From positions 4,552,908 through 4,616,907 of the forward strand of contig NW_006763290.1 of the NCBI RefSeq assembly GCF_000218685.1: 64,000 nt of DNA, read 5' to 3'. The stretch's first letter is position 1. Every line of letters begins with the position of its first letter. Made by a program: the position numbers and the translations under genes. This document shows positions 54,601-64,000 of the stretch, piece after piece. The notes beneath the pieces were generated by a model that saw only the letters and a program-made list of their open reading frames with translations, was not told the origin of the DNA and searched no databases. This stretch comes from Serpula lacrymans var. lacrymans S7.9 (Eukaryota; Basidiomycota; Agaricomycetes; Boletales; Serpulaceae).

Positions 54601-54852
54601 CTTGTTGTAAGAATCTCGAGATTTAGACTAATGCTAACCTAGTGAAAAACTACACTGCAACTAGTATAAATCACTAATTGACTTCTGCATCTTATACACC
54701 CTGATATACAGTGAAAATACCATGTAAATGTCAGATAAAATACTACTATGCAATGTAGGCCTACTGTCTGCTTAAGTTTGGGTTTGATGTCATTGGACTT
54801 CAAAGCCGTATATAGTGTGGGCTAAGTTTCTGCTTTTGTCAATAATAGCCCA
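54601..54852. other. No gene seen
   Basis: A+T-rich sequence without a supported feature. Confidence 0.3.
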
Positions 54853-55137
54853 TCATTTATCAACCTGTACTCTCCCAATAATACACTGGACACAAATAAT
54901 TGTAGTATCTACAACTTCCATTGCACCCAATGTTGGGTAATAAGGAATATCATAGGAGTCTGTGGTTTTGACAATGCAGCTCTTGATGGCAGCAAATATG
55001 AAGTTGGCGGGTTCTAATAGGCCAAGAAAATAGTTGATAGGAAACAAAGCTTGTAAAAAATACTGATTCTGCCTGAAATAAGTCTTTTTTGTGTAGTGTG
55101 AGCCCCAATGTTGTTGGTGAGCATATTTATCAACCAA
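54853..55137 (-). CDS. Unknown gene fragment related to 13156-13500
   Basis: The minus-strand frame reads FLQALFPINYFLGLLEPANF, IFAAIKSCIVK and GAMEVVDTTIICVQCIIGRV. Similar elements (AAIKTC) occur in the gene at 13156-13500. The MEVVDTTI-VQCIIGRV part is reminiscent of a conserved block in uncharacterised agaricomycete proteins. It appears to be a single exon remnant. Confidence 0.35.
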   Translation of the reverse strand: MVDKYAHQQHWGSHYTKKTYFRQNQYFLQALFPINYFLGLLEPANFIFAAIKSCIVKTTDSYDIPYYPTLGAMEVVDTTIICVQCIIGRVQVDK

Positions 55138-55351
55138 TTCTTTGTACTTTTGTCAACAGTCAGCTAGATATAATCCTTTATGCCAAAGAAAAGACATGCT
55201 TACATAGACAATGGTTGCATCACGGGTATCTGGTCAAATTTTAATCATAGCTGCAGCAACCATGATATTGCCACCCTCCAAACACTTGATCTTTCCCCAT
55301 AATGATATATCTGCATTTGAAAGATGTGACTACACATATATTGATACACTA

Positions 55352-55787
55352 CTTCTTCTTATTTTTAGATATAACTACCACATGCAGTGGAGCTGGTCAC
55401 ACGGGCTGTGCCCTATAACATTATCAGCCACTACTTCCAAACTGTATAGTACACATGTACAAATAGCCTGTAGTAGTATAAATATCCCAATAGATCCAGG
55501 AGACTCCTCAGCAAGTCCTTCTGTTAAATACCATCAACTAACTCAATCTTACTCTAAAGGGTTTACCACTCCTCATTTCTCCTCTTTGCTTGTCACTGTG
55601 TGCACCAGGGTATTCAAACTTTGATTGTAACATTAGGACTTGCTCTCTTTACTCTATTGCACTTTGTGCAAGCCCAGACCACAGGGTTAAGTGGACATCT
55701 TTTGAACAGTAAAACTTGGGTGCCAGCCGGGCATTGAGCTTTTTCTAGCCCGCAAAAACCAAGTGTGTGCCCCAATCCTGCAGACTG
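55352..55787 (+). mobile_element. Chromo-A LTR (5' truncated), primer site and leader
   Basis: The LTR lacks its first about 130 bases, contains R motif AGCAAGTCCT (55510-55519) and ends GATTGTAACA at 55632. AGGACTTGCT (55635-55644) is its exact reverse complement. About 140 bases of leader follow, then the match to the 42-kb and 35-kb copies stops. Confidence 0.8.
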
Positions 55788-56003
55788 TGGACATTAATGC
55801 CATTGTAGAGTTGACTTAGATGTTTGCATCACAATCCCTTTATTTCCCGACATATAAATCCAGTTCTACATCAAACCATGCATCAATAAGCAACAGTCCA
55901 CAGAGCATAGAGTTTGCGGACACATAGGGTCCGCACTTTTTGAACTTTGGATCTGTTGGACAAGGAGCTAACTCAGCACTCCACACAGGTGCAAGCCTCC
56001 ACA

Positions 56004-56414
56004 TGTAACAACCAAGAGTTAGTTACTCTGGTGCACACAGGAACACACTATAAAGGTAGTGATGAGGGAGTGGTTACCCCTTAAGCTGCAGAGAGTTTGT
56101 TGGTATACAACAGGAGGACTCGCTGAGGAGTCTCCTTGATCTATTGGGGTATATATACTGTTACAGGTTTGTTTGTATATATGTACTATACAGTTGCCAA
56201 AGGCAGTGGCTGATGCTGTCATAGGGTGCAGCCCGTGTGACCAGCTCCACTGCGTGAGAGACTTGTAGCTAAAATAAGAAGAAAGCAGTGCAACACGAGA
56301 AAGGAGTTTGAACAAAAAGGGGAAGTGCTGCATGGCACGGAGTGTGAAAACTATAAAAGTTGAAGAGGAGAATGAAAACTAAAGGGAAGGTCCAAAAATT
56401 GTGTTATTGTAACA
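56004..56414 (-). mobile_element. Solo Chromo-A LTR (TSD CCACA)
   Basis: 411 bases, TGTAACAACC...TTATTGTAACA, flanked by CCACA (55999-56003, 56415-56419). Confidence 0.92.
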
Positions 56415-57104
56415 CCACATGAACTCCAGAGCATTACAACTGTCCACAGATCAACTACCCCTTTCCTTTTATGGATTATAGAAGTTGTCCCTCATGGTAG
56501 GGTGGTAGGGGACTGTCTGGACATTGGACCAGCAGACACCCTCTAATGTTTATCCTTTGTTTTTCCCATTGGTTCTCATGTTTTACACTATTTTTGCTAT
56601 TTTCTTTTTGGTACTACTATAAGACTGTGCTTCCAAAAGGAAAGAGTAGCATCTTTTGATCCACCATATACTCAAAATTTGTCTGAATAAGTTGCCATAG
56701 TTGCCTCAGAAGCATTGTAGGCATTCCCCAGCCATATAGCCATATTTCCAACAAGTGCAGAGTTTGTTGTGACATTCCACTCATACAGACCCAAAATGCG
56801 GACTCTCAGGAGCCATCCTATTGTCTTATTCTCAGTTCTATATTTATCCTCCACTTGTATTATTGCTCAGACACTTGTTTTACTGCCTTTCCAGCAAGAC
56901 CACAACTTGCTGTGATGTATCCACACTTAAAAGTATGGACTCTGCGGACTGACCTGCAGACTCATCTGCAGACTCACTCCATTTTTGTCTCCAGCACTTT
57001 CCTCTCAATCCCTTGGTTGATCCCTGCGGGTTGAACAACACATAGGTGTTTGGACATCAGGACTATACTTGGTTCTCTCCCAGGCTCCTTTAGCACCTTA
57101 CAAT
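56415..57104. other. Upstream region of Gyp-B; possible leader or LTR
   Basis: Precedes the Gyp-B gag. It may hold its leader and part of its LTR, but I found no second copy in the window to define the limits. A 60-codon minus frame (56672-56854) is of unknown meaning. Confidence 0.3.
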
Positions 57105-57931
57105 ATGGAGCCCACTGCAAGGGGATCCAAAATGGTTACAAGAAGTAGTGCCAGACTCACTCCAAATCAAAATTTAGTTGAAGAACTTTGTTTAGCCTTT
57201 CATATTCCCATTCCACCAGGAGATATTTTTGAAGCAGTTCCAGACTTCCTGTCCCATCATCAAAGTATATCCCCCAGTTCCACCCTCAGTCCACTTATTT
57301 TACTATTGAACTCACCTGATCCAACCATATCTATCAGTTGCCAACCACATCCTATCTATTCTACAATGGATCTAAAGCCTATGCCTGCAAGGGGGCATCC
57401 ATCCACACCTTGTTTTGATGGTTCTCCCATGAATTTAATCCACTTTTTTGAAGATGTAGAGCAGCATGCGGATGCTGCACAACTGGATGATAGAGATCAC
57501 ATCAAGTATGCTCTGCTTTATGCTAACCTTGAAGAGTCCGGAACATGGTCCACATTAGAGTCTGCTTCACAGGGCAATTTCAGAGATTTTATCAAGGGAG
57601 TGAAAGTGTTATATCCAGGAGTGGAGGATGATACCAAATTTATGGTGAGTGATTTAGACTGTCTAGTAGAAGCTCAATCAACTTGAGGGATTAGAACCTG
57701 AGGCAATTTGGGTGAATACTATTGAACATTCATCTGCATATCCACATTTTTGGTTTTCAAGGATTGGATTTCTCAAGTGGAACAGAACCGAGCATATATA
57801 CGAGGTTTTGATGCAGCATTCAAAGAAAGGTTGCTCATGCAACTTCAAGTGGTTTTACCAGACCATTATTTTGATGATCCATACCCTATTAATCATGTTT
57901 TGGCTAATGCCTCATTTTTATTGAATGGGAC

Positions 57932-58228
57932 TAATAAAACTAAGTGAAACTCAGCCGCTGCCCGAGAGGCTATAGAAACGACTTTATTATTTACCTAAGT
58001 GAAACTACAATAGATGTTAGTTTAAGGTGATCTCTAATAAATGTAATGTAACATACCTCAGCCGCTGCCCAAGAGGCTATAGAAACGACTGATTCCTATA
58101 CTAAACCCCCTACTACTTATAGTCGGAGGTGCTACTCGCTATAGTATAATGACTCCTAGGAGAACAATGGTTACTCCATGGAGAACAATGGCTGCTTTGG
58201 CAGAGACTGGGTTTATCCGGTTTTGTCA
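57932..58228 (-). mobile_element. Deleted copia insertion (TSD GGGAC)
   Basis: Flanked by GGGAC (57927-57931, 58229-58233). It holds a truncated LTR (57932 to about 57990), about 50 bases of other sequence, and one nearly full LTR (about 58036-58228) ending GGTTTTGTCA. Removing it joins LLNGT to STHVN in frame. Confidence 0.8.
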
Positions 58229-58400
58229 GGGACTTCTACCCATGTAAACACATTGTCTGGGGGACGTGAAAAAAGTGTGTCCCCACACTCTGCACAGCCA
58301 CCACAATCCGCACAATCCGCACATTCCACACCAATCCACAAACAAATATATGGTCATAGACCTGCAGAAGCGGATGTGAAAAAGGAATAAGTGGATTGGG

Positions 58401-59400
58401 TGTTACACTTTAAATGTGCAAGCCTGGTAACACTGGGTTTCTGGAAGTGCAAGTGGTTTCTAATAAGCCCATTTGGAATGGGTTTGAGATTTATTCTGAT
58501 GATGAGGTTTTTAACTGATAATTACCAAGTTACACTGTTGAAGCGTACAATTGTATTGAAGATAGTAACTGCAATACAGGCATATATATATAGGTCCTAC
58601 TGTATGTCATATCCGTACTGGTAGACAGAACTCTGGCATTTCCGAAGGAGTTATTCTCCAAGCCCAAAACCCCCAAACCATTGGTATATTCGGGATGACG
58701 TTCCTTGTGGTCTGCCGGTTGGCATAACTTTACGCTCCATTCCCACATGGTACTCCGGTTGTCCGCTCTAATACTCTTGCACTAGACTTCTAGCTTGCCA
58801 TACATTTCTCCTTGCACGTTCTAGTATTCCTTGTGGACTCTGTAGTTAGACCTTATAATACACTCCTTGCACATATGTTCTCCTCTTGCTAGAAAATTGT
58901 CCGCATGGAATCCTATACCTACATTACGAGTTACTCCTTATGAGCTCCTGCTCCCCCAACAGTATATAGGCTGTAACTCCTGTACTCTGTCCTGGTAGTT
59001 CAAATAGCAACTAGATTCCCTGGCTTTCTTACCAGTCCTTTTCTAAAAGTCCTTTCCGATCCTTCTCCAAAGGATCTTTACTCTGCTCCCTTTCATCCTC
59101 TACTTCTCCTCTGTCCACTTCCAATGAGTTAGGGACTAGGGTCTGTGGAAGGGTCTAGCGCACAAGCTAAGCTGATTCCCCATCTCATCCTCCATACTCT
59201 GTTACTCCGTCCTTGTACTCCGCAGCTCCATTACTCCAAAGAGGCCACAGTTCTGACACTGTAGGGCAGGCATTTGTGTTGAACAAATAGATACAGGTAA
59301 CACCATAAGAGGAAATGGTATGTGGGAATATATGGGCAAGTAGCAGCAGGTAGCTACTCAAGAAAGGAAATAAAGTCCATAGGTAGAACAGTTCATAACA
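58401..59400 (+). mobile_element. Solo LTR, family J (TSD TTGGG)
   Basis: Exactly 1000 bases, TGTTACACTTTAAAT...GTTCATAACA, flanked by TTGGG (58396-58400, 59401-59405). A TATATAGG box lies near 58963. Removing it continues the gag frame (VDW, VTLNSTLLSMQQ). It is the only copy in the window; orientation is inferred from the TATA box. Confidence 0.8.
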
Positions 59401-60050
59401 TTGGGTTACCCTGAATTCTACACTGTTGTCAATGCAACAAGAGATAATCCAACACTTTGTGCAAATGCGGACTAATGATAACAGGTTTCAAGGACCAAAC
59501 ATTTGCGCATTCTGCAGTAATCCAGAGCATTTCATTAGGGAATGTCTCATGGTCATGCAATATATCCGTGATGGATTATGTGGCAAAGATAAAAATGGGA
59601 AAATCATCCTACCAGATGGAAAATGGATTCCTAGGACACTCCCAGGTAAAATTATGAAAGAGCAGATTGACAATTGGCATATCTTGAATCCAGGACAGAA
59701 GCATAATGCTAATCCGCACATTGCCACTCACTTATTTGAGATCAAAGATGCTGCGGTTATACAATTTGAACTTCATCCAGAAGTCTTAGAGAGCATTTCC
59801 AAAGTGGAAGAGATCAAAGATGATGAGGAAGATGGCAACAAGTTGAAACAGCTGCATGCTATTGAAGCACATGCTGCTGAGATTTGCAAACACATGGAAA
59901 AGAAGAAGAAGACAGTCTGCTTTGATGGTGCGGAGTTTCCTAAGCAACTGGATATCACCAAACCTCAAGCATCTACTCCTGTATCTGCTGCATTAAATCC
60001 AACTACCACTTCACCGTCTGATACCACAGCAAAAAGCTCTTCAACCCCAC

Positions 60051-60585
60051 CATCAGGAAAAACCCTTTTGCTATATAGCGCTATATAGCCACCACCTATA
60101 TATATAAATGCATTCATAGAAACTATAGTACTATCAGTGCAATCATAGCTCTTATAGCTCTTATAGCACAGTAGTAGGCAAAATTTTAACCAAGGGGAGA
60201 AGTATCTATAATTCCCTCAAACTCTGGATTAATCTAATAAACTTGTTCAATAATAAAAAGAGGCCAAAAGTGTTTGGAGTCAAGTATATTATTATAGGCA
60301 AGATACTATAAGTGCTCTTATAGCCTATAGCAGCCTACATAGCTCCTATAGCTGTAAAGGTCATAGTTATAATATAGTTCAAGGTGCTTAAAAGAGCTAA
60401 TAAATCATCCAGTATTAATTAGTTATGTAGCCTGTATTAGTGAAATAGTAGTTTATATCCCTGATACTCACAAAATAAGAATAATAATTTATCCAAATAT
60501 AAGTAGTGACAATGAGTAAAAAAATAATCTAAGTCCATAAAAGATCAATATATAACACCTATATAATACATTTTATAAGCTTTCA
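60051..60585. mobile_element. Element D fragment, left end
   Basis: Starts CATCAGGAAAAACCCTTTTG then GCTATATAGCGCTATATAGC and many CTATAG/CATAG words to about 60400, like the left end at 580. No right terminus was found before repeat G. Confidence 0.55.
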
Positions 60586-60680
60586 TGGTGTAGTGGATAA
60601 ATGTGATATGTGCCTGTAGGTTGCTTAGTCACCCAAGAGCTGACTAGCAGGTTGAGAGTTCAAATCCTGTCTGTGTTAAT
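60586..60680 (+). other. Pol III promoter-like (tRNA-derived?) sequence
   Basis: TGGTGTAGTGG (60586-60596) matches an A box and AGTTCAAATCC (60657-60667) a B box. A T-run (60680-60687) follows as possible terminator. The arms do not fold into a convincing tRNA, so a SINE or pseudogene is more likely. Repeat G starts about 30 bases downstream. Confidence 0.35.
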
Positions 60681-60696
60681 TTTTTTCAATCAGCCA

Positions 60697-62823
60697 CGTG
60701 GAATAGTAATTAATATTGACTTTTTCGAACTTGTGGCTAATCAGCACCACCTCTATTAGGCAATCCAGTCATGCTCACCTTTGCTTTCCATTCAGTACTT
60801 TTGGCATTTTGGCATTTTGGCAAATTTTTGCGTCGCCACTGGCTACACATTGCATTGTGCCCTCGTTTTTGTTGTTTCCTTCACTTCCCTTCCTTTGCCT
60901 AGCCCCACCATGGGTCCCTTACTCTCATTTTTATTCTCACCCGACGGTCGTTTCTGGATCCCCATTTTAGTTCACCTCCTCGTCACCTTCACCCTCCTCC
61001 TCCTCATCTTCTTTGCTCCCCCACCATTTCTGATGTCACCACTTTCTATCCGCTTCCGTCGCTAATCCGTTGACTACCACGTGCCACTGCTGATATCAGC
61101 AAAGCCCCAGCGGCCGGTTCAAATAGGGCAACAGGTCCATCTTTATGACGTTGATCTACCATCATATACTATCAAAACATCGGTCACTCGTCTTGCCTGG
61201 TTGGAGCGTGGGTGGGTAGTTTTTGAGCTGGAGAAGGTTCATCCCCTTGCGTTGCCCATGTTCATTGCTGTCCCATTCACTTGGGTACACTTATCTTTTG
61301 TCCATTGTCTTCACTACAGCTACACCTACCACACACTGCCTGGGACTCACTTGTTCCAAATTGGGACTACTCCTCTCCCTCCCTCGTTTGACCAGGTGGT
61401 CCAACACAACCAGTCCATTGGTGAGGCCATGGAACTGTCGGATTTGGACTAGGTGGTGGACCGGTGGCTCCAGTTTCTTTTTTTTCAGCAGAACATTTAT
61501 TTACAGTGCAATTATTTTTGATTTTTGAATCATTTTTATGGACACATATTTTTTTAGAATGCCTGACTGACAATGAAGGAACTGTGTTGATACTGATATT
61601 GTTTTGCCTTACCCTTTTTTTACTGCATCTTCCCATGACATCATGATTTTCCTGCTCTCTTTTTGCTATTGGACTTTACTTTATGGCTGTACAAACCTGT
61701 GACATTACTCACAGCATTCATTGTTCTATCCCTTTCTTTTCCTTTTTTTGACAATCTTATCCTGTACTACCTACGCAGGATTTGTCAGCGTACATTCTTT
61801 CCTTCATGTTCTTTCTCATTCTTTTTGCTTAGCTATACTGTGCATAGCCTACTTTTCTTTTACTATATAAACCCCTGTATTTTACCTTGTAAAGAACAAG
61901 AACTCAATTCCAGACTTCTTCTCTAATTTCAAGTTCACTACTCTGCTGCTTGTGATCCAGTGTGGTCACAACACTTCCCACTGCTACCACTGTCAACTGC
62001 TGTCATCGTCACTTTCCACTTTTGAAGTCATTGTCATCCCTTTCCATTAGAGTCCTTCTGAGCACTACAGTTTGTGCGTCAGGAGCCTGCTATCACTGGG
62101 AACCTCGTTATATTGTTGTTCTCAAACCTACCTTGTGCTATGATTTGTAACAACCAAGAGTTACTTACTCTGGCGCACACAGAACCACACTAAAGAACAT
62201 GAAGAGGGAGTGGTTACCCCTTAGGCTGCAGAGAGTTTGTTGGTATACAACAGGAGGACTCGCTAAGGAGTCTCCTGGATCTATTGGGGTATATATACTA
62301 ATACAGAGTGTTTGTACTTATGTACTATACAGTTGATAAAGTTAGTGGCTTGATGATGTCATGGGGCCTAGCTTGCATGACCAGCTCCACCGTGTGAGAG
62401 AGTTGTATCTAAAATAAGAAGAAGGCAACTCGGCGCGAGAAAGAGGAGTTTGAACAAAAGGGGAAGTGCCGCGTGGCACCATGTGTGAAAGCTAAAGTGT
62501 ACAAGGTTAAAACGGAGAATGAAAATGAAGGAAAGGTCTGAAAATTGTGTTATCGTAACACAATTAGCAAGGTAGTGCTTGTCTATACTCGCCACAAAGC
62601 CCCTATCTTTCTATATTCCAACTATCCCTCCTCCTCAAAACCCACACCCATACATCTCTGGGTTTTACTTTGAAGGATCCTCATACATACCACCCCACGA
62701 ACAACCAGAGCACCCACTGTTCTAGGAGGCAAAGCCCATAAACAAGTTCCATGGAATCTGGGAGGATTGTGTGTTAGTTTGTTTTTTTGTGTGGTTTTCT
62801 AACAACAGTTCTCATCATCAACA
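60697..62823 (+). mobile_element. 1.7-kb dispersed repeat 'G', copy 2
   Basis: Same sequence as 28541-30239 with a solo LTR inserted at 62146. Its right end joins Gyp-B RT directly. The two copies are very similar, so the duplication is recent relative to most elements here. Confidence 0.65.
62146..62560 (-). mobile_element. Solo Chromo-A LTR (TSD TGATT/CAATT)
   Basis: 415 bases, TGTAACAACC...TTATCGTAACA. The uninterrupted site is visible in copy 1 (GTGCTACAATTAGC at 29967), showing that the duplicated target was CAATT and the left copy has since changed. Confidence 0.9.
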
Positions 62824-63424
62824 CCGGAACCATTCCGTGTTATTCATCAGAAACCAGTGGACACTTTGGCAAATATAAACATGCCTATTTTACCTACTCA
62901 CCCACCAGACTTTATACCAGGAGTCCATATCACACAAGAGCACTTTGAAGCCCTTGACATAGATCCGGACCACTTTCTCTGGCCTGCAGAGAAGAAATTC
63001 ATCCAATATTTAATCTGAGCACATGAAATGGCTTTTGCTTGGGATGCTTTGGAAAGGGGGCATTTCAAAGAAGAGTATTTTGATCCAGTGCAGATCCCAA
63101 CCATTCCGCATACGCCATGCGTGGAAAAGAACATTCCAATCCCCCTGCAATTTTTGAAGAGGTAGTGCAGATTACCAAAGAAAGATATCCACAGGTGTGT
63201 ATGAATCTTTCAATTCTTCCTATTGCTCGCATTGGTTCTGTGTAGCAAAGAAGAATGGGAAATCCTTGCAGATTGTCCATGGCCTTCAGCCATTAAATGC
63301 AGTGACCATCAGAGATGCTTTGCTTCCTCCTCTTATAGAATATCTTGCGGAATCATTTTGTGCATGCTATGAACCATTGGATTTATTTGTTGGATATAAC
63401 TATAGAGCAATACATGTGGACCCC
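62824..63424 (+). pseudogene. Gyp-B pol: linker and RT N-terminal half
   Basis: Plus-strand coding gives VDTLANINMPILPTHPPDF, FALDIDPDHFLWPAEKKFI-like, AHEMAFAWDALERGHFKEEY, IPTIPHTPCVEKNIPIPLQF, then after a frame break NSSYCSHWFCVAKKNGKSLQ, IVHGLQPLNAVTIRDA and DLFVGYNYRAIHVDP. The next residues expected (RDMTTFGTP) are at 19495, not here. A stop near 63016 is in frame. This gypsy lineage is common in basidiomycetes. Confidence 0.8.
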
Positions 63425-63659
63425 TAACAAATCTAAGTGAAACTCAGCTGCTGCCTAAGAGGCTATAGAAACAACTGAGGTATTCCTATACTAAACCCCC
63501 TACTACTTATAGTTGGAGGTGCTACTCGCTACAGTATAATGACTCCTAGGAGTACAATTGTGCTCCTAGAAGAACAATGGTGAATTCGTGGAGTGGTGGC
63601 TATGCTCCATGAAAAACAATGGCTGCTTTAGCAGAGACCGGGTTTATCCAGTTTTGTCA
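63425..63659 (-). mobile_element. Copia LTR following Gyp-B RT
   Basis: 235 bases, plus-strand ends TAACAAATCTAAGTG and CCAGTTTTGTCA. The left flank is ACCCC (63420-63424); the right flank is ATAAT, so this is not a simple solo LTR. It shares the ACCCC junction with the copia element ending at 19489. Confidence 0.75.
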
Positions 63660-63689
63660 ATAATAGCATGGGACTTAATACCAGTACCC

Positions 63690-64000
63690 TCAAAAGTGGA
63701 GTTGACAACGCATACTCTGCTGTTCAAAGTGACTTGCAGGCAAAACTATTGTGTGGTTGAAAATGTCCTGCTGTGCCCCAATCCTCCACCTCTGAGCCAA
63801 GCAGTTTGACAGAAGCAGAAATTCACAGTCTTTGAGATTACATTGCTTGGAAAAAATCAAATGGCACTGTCAAGGCATATGAGCTTCATGCTCAAGTATT
63901 ACAACAAGCTACTCAATTGGAGATATTATCATTATATGCTGTTCAAAAGTTAGCTGGCTCTTTGTCCAAGGTTGCACCAGAGAGATTTGATATGTGTCCA
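63690..64000 (+). CDS. Start of a transposase-like gene, cut by window edge
   Basis: After 63780 the plus strand reads SLTEAEIHSL, a TGA at about 63835, then DYIAWKKSNGTVKAYELHAQ, VLQQATQLEILSLYAVQKLA and SKVAPERFDMCP at the edge. The pattern of a helical stretch leading to a DMCP/NSC-type cysteine motif is typical of N-termini of agaricomycete transposase-like genes (Plavaka group). The decisive cysteines and catalytic region lie outside the window. Confidence 0.4.

Larger units (their letters stand above)
57105..60050 (+). pseudogene. Gyp-B gag, split by two insertions
   Basis: Chosen start is ATG 57105 (MEPTARGSKMVTRSSARLTP); an upstream frame without ATG runs from 57069. The capsid-like part includes HPSTPCFDGSPMNLIHFFED and EESGTWSTLES. 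A TGA at 57684 and a damaged stretch follow, then DWISQVEQNRAYIRGFDAAF and HVLANASFLLNGT. After the copia remnant it resumes STHVNTLSGG, and after LTR J it gives SMQQEIIQHFVQMR. The zinc knuckle ICAFCSNPEHFIRECLMVMQ (about 59498-59560) and GKIILPDGKWIPRTLPGKIM follow. The final codons before element D are Ser/Thr/Pro-rich. Confidence 0.78.
57105..63424 (+). mobile_element. Gyp-B gypsy element, gag to RT, with nested insertions
   Basis: Gag (57105-57931, 58229-58400, 59401-60050) and the N-terminal half of RT (62824-63424) are colinear once the insertions are removed: copia remnant (57932-58228), solo LTR J (58401-59400), element D fragment plus pol III-like sequence (60051-60690), repeat G (60697-62823). 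It ends at ACCCC where a copia LTR follows. The missing RT half is at 19490. Confidence 0.8.

Noticed and set aside
60586..60680. Functional tRNA gene
   Set aside because: A and B boxes are present but acceptor and T-stems do not pair convincingly.

Overview
The window looks like nuclear DNA of a filamentous basidiomycete, probably an agaricomycete. Evidence: short GT-AG introns of about 49-54 bases, A+T-rich non-coding DNA, and a set of elements typical of that group (chromodomain Ty3/gypsy and Ty1/copia retrotransposons, PIF/Harbinger, KDZ, Plavaka-like and Helitron transposons, DUF6698 and probably DUF6532 proteins). I see no intact housekeeping gene, no rRNA and no convincing functional tRNA. 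Nearly every coding region is a broken mobile element or a multi-exon gene of unknown function cut by insertions. The species cannot be named from the sequence.

Layout. 0.6-6.3 kb: a terminal-inverted-repeat element (here 'D') carrying a DUF6532-like gene, into which a PIF/Harbinger element (1738-4999) and a solo LTR (5115-5809) have jumped; the Harbinger carries its own solo LTR. 6.4-7.1 kb: Plavaka-like transposase fragments. 7.5-12 kb: minus-strand chromovirus ('Chromo-A') pol-gag with two solo LTRs inside. 12-14.5 kb: one end of a CACTA-like element and an unknown gene. 14.9-19.5 kb: minus-strand copia element. 19.5-24 kb: RT/RNase H half of a second gypsy lineage ('Gyp-B'), split by a solo LTR and a Mutator-like element with 200-bp-plus inverted repeats. 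24-28 kb: unknown genes and small repeats. 28.5-30.2 kb: a 1.7-kb dispersed repeat ('G'). 30.2-31.9 kb: KDZ transposase. 32-34.3 kb: an unknown gene split by two solo LTRs. 35-36.3 kb: 5' end of another Chromo-A copy. 36.3-41 kb: the other CACTA-like end and an unknown multi-exon gene. 41.2-42.1 kb: Helitron helicase. 42.1-46.7 kb: Chromo-A 5' LTR, gag and pol. 47.9-49.4 kb: DUF6698 gene broken by a solo LTR. 49.7-51.1 kb: second Mutator-like copy. 51.1-53.9 kb: Chromo-A 3' half with chromodomain and 3' LTR. 57.1-63.4 kb: gag to RT half of Gyp-B, with four insertions inside it and a copia LTR at its downstream end. 63.7 kb to the edge: start of a transposase-like gene.

How it fits together. 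The LTR of Chromo-A (about 415 bases, TGTTAC...TTGTTACA) is the dominant repeat: ten solo copies flanked by 5-base target duplications (two of them imperfect), plus fragments. In three copies that keep the leader, the first 10 bases after the LTR complement the predicted first 10 bases of the transcript, the arrangement known from self-priming Tf1/sushi chromoviruses. Target duplications allow the order of several nested insertions to be read. Two insertion events appear as reciprocal halves far apart in the window (19490 with 63424; 11988 with 36326), pointing to rearrangement or duplication after the insertions. Many premature stops lie at conserved Trp, Arg or Gln codons and fit C-to-T/G-to-A change, as expected from cytosine methylation or a RIP-like process.
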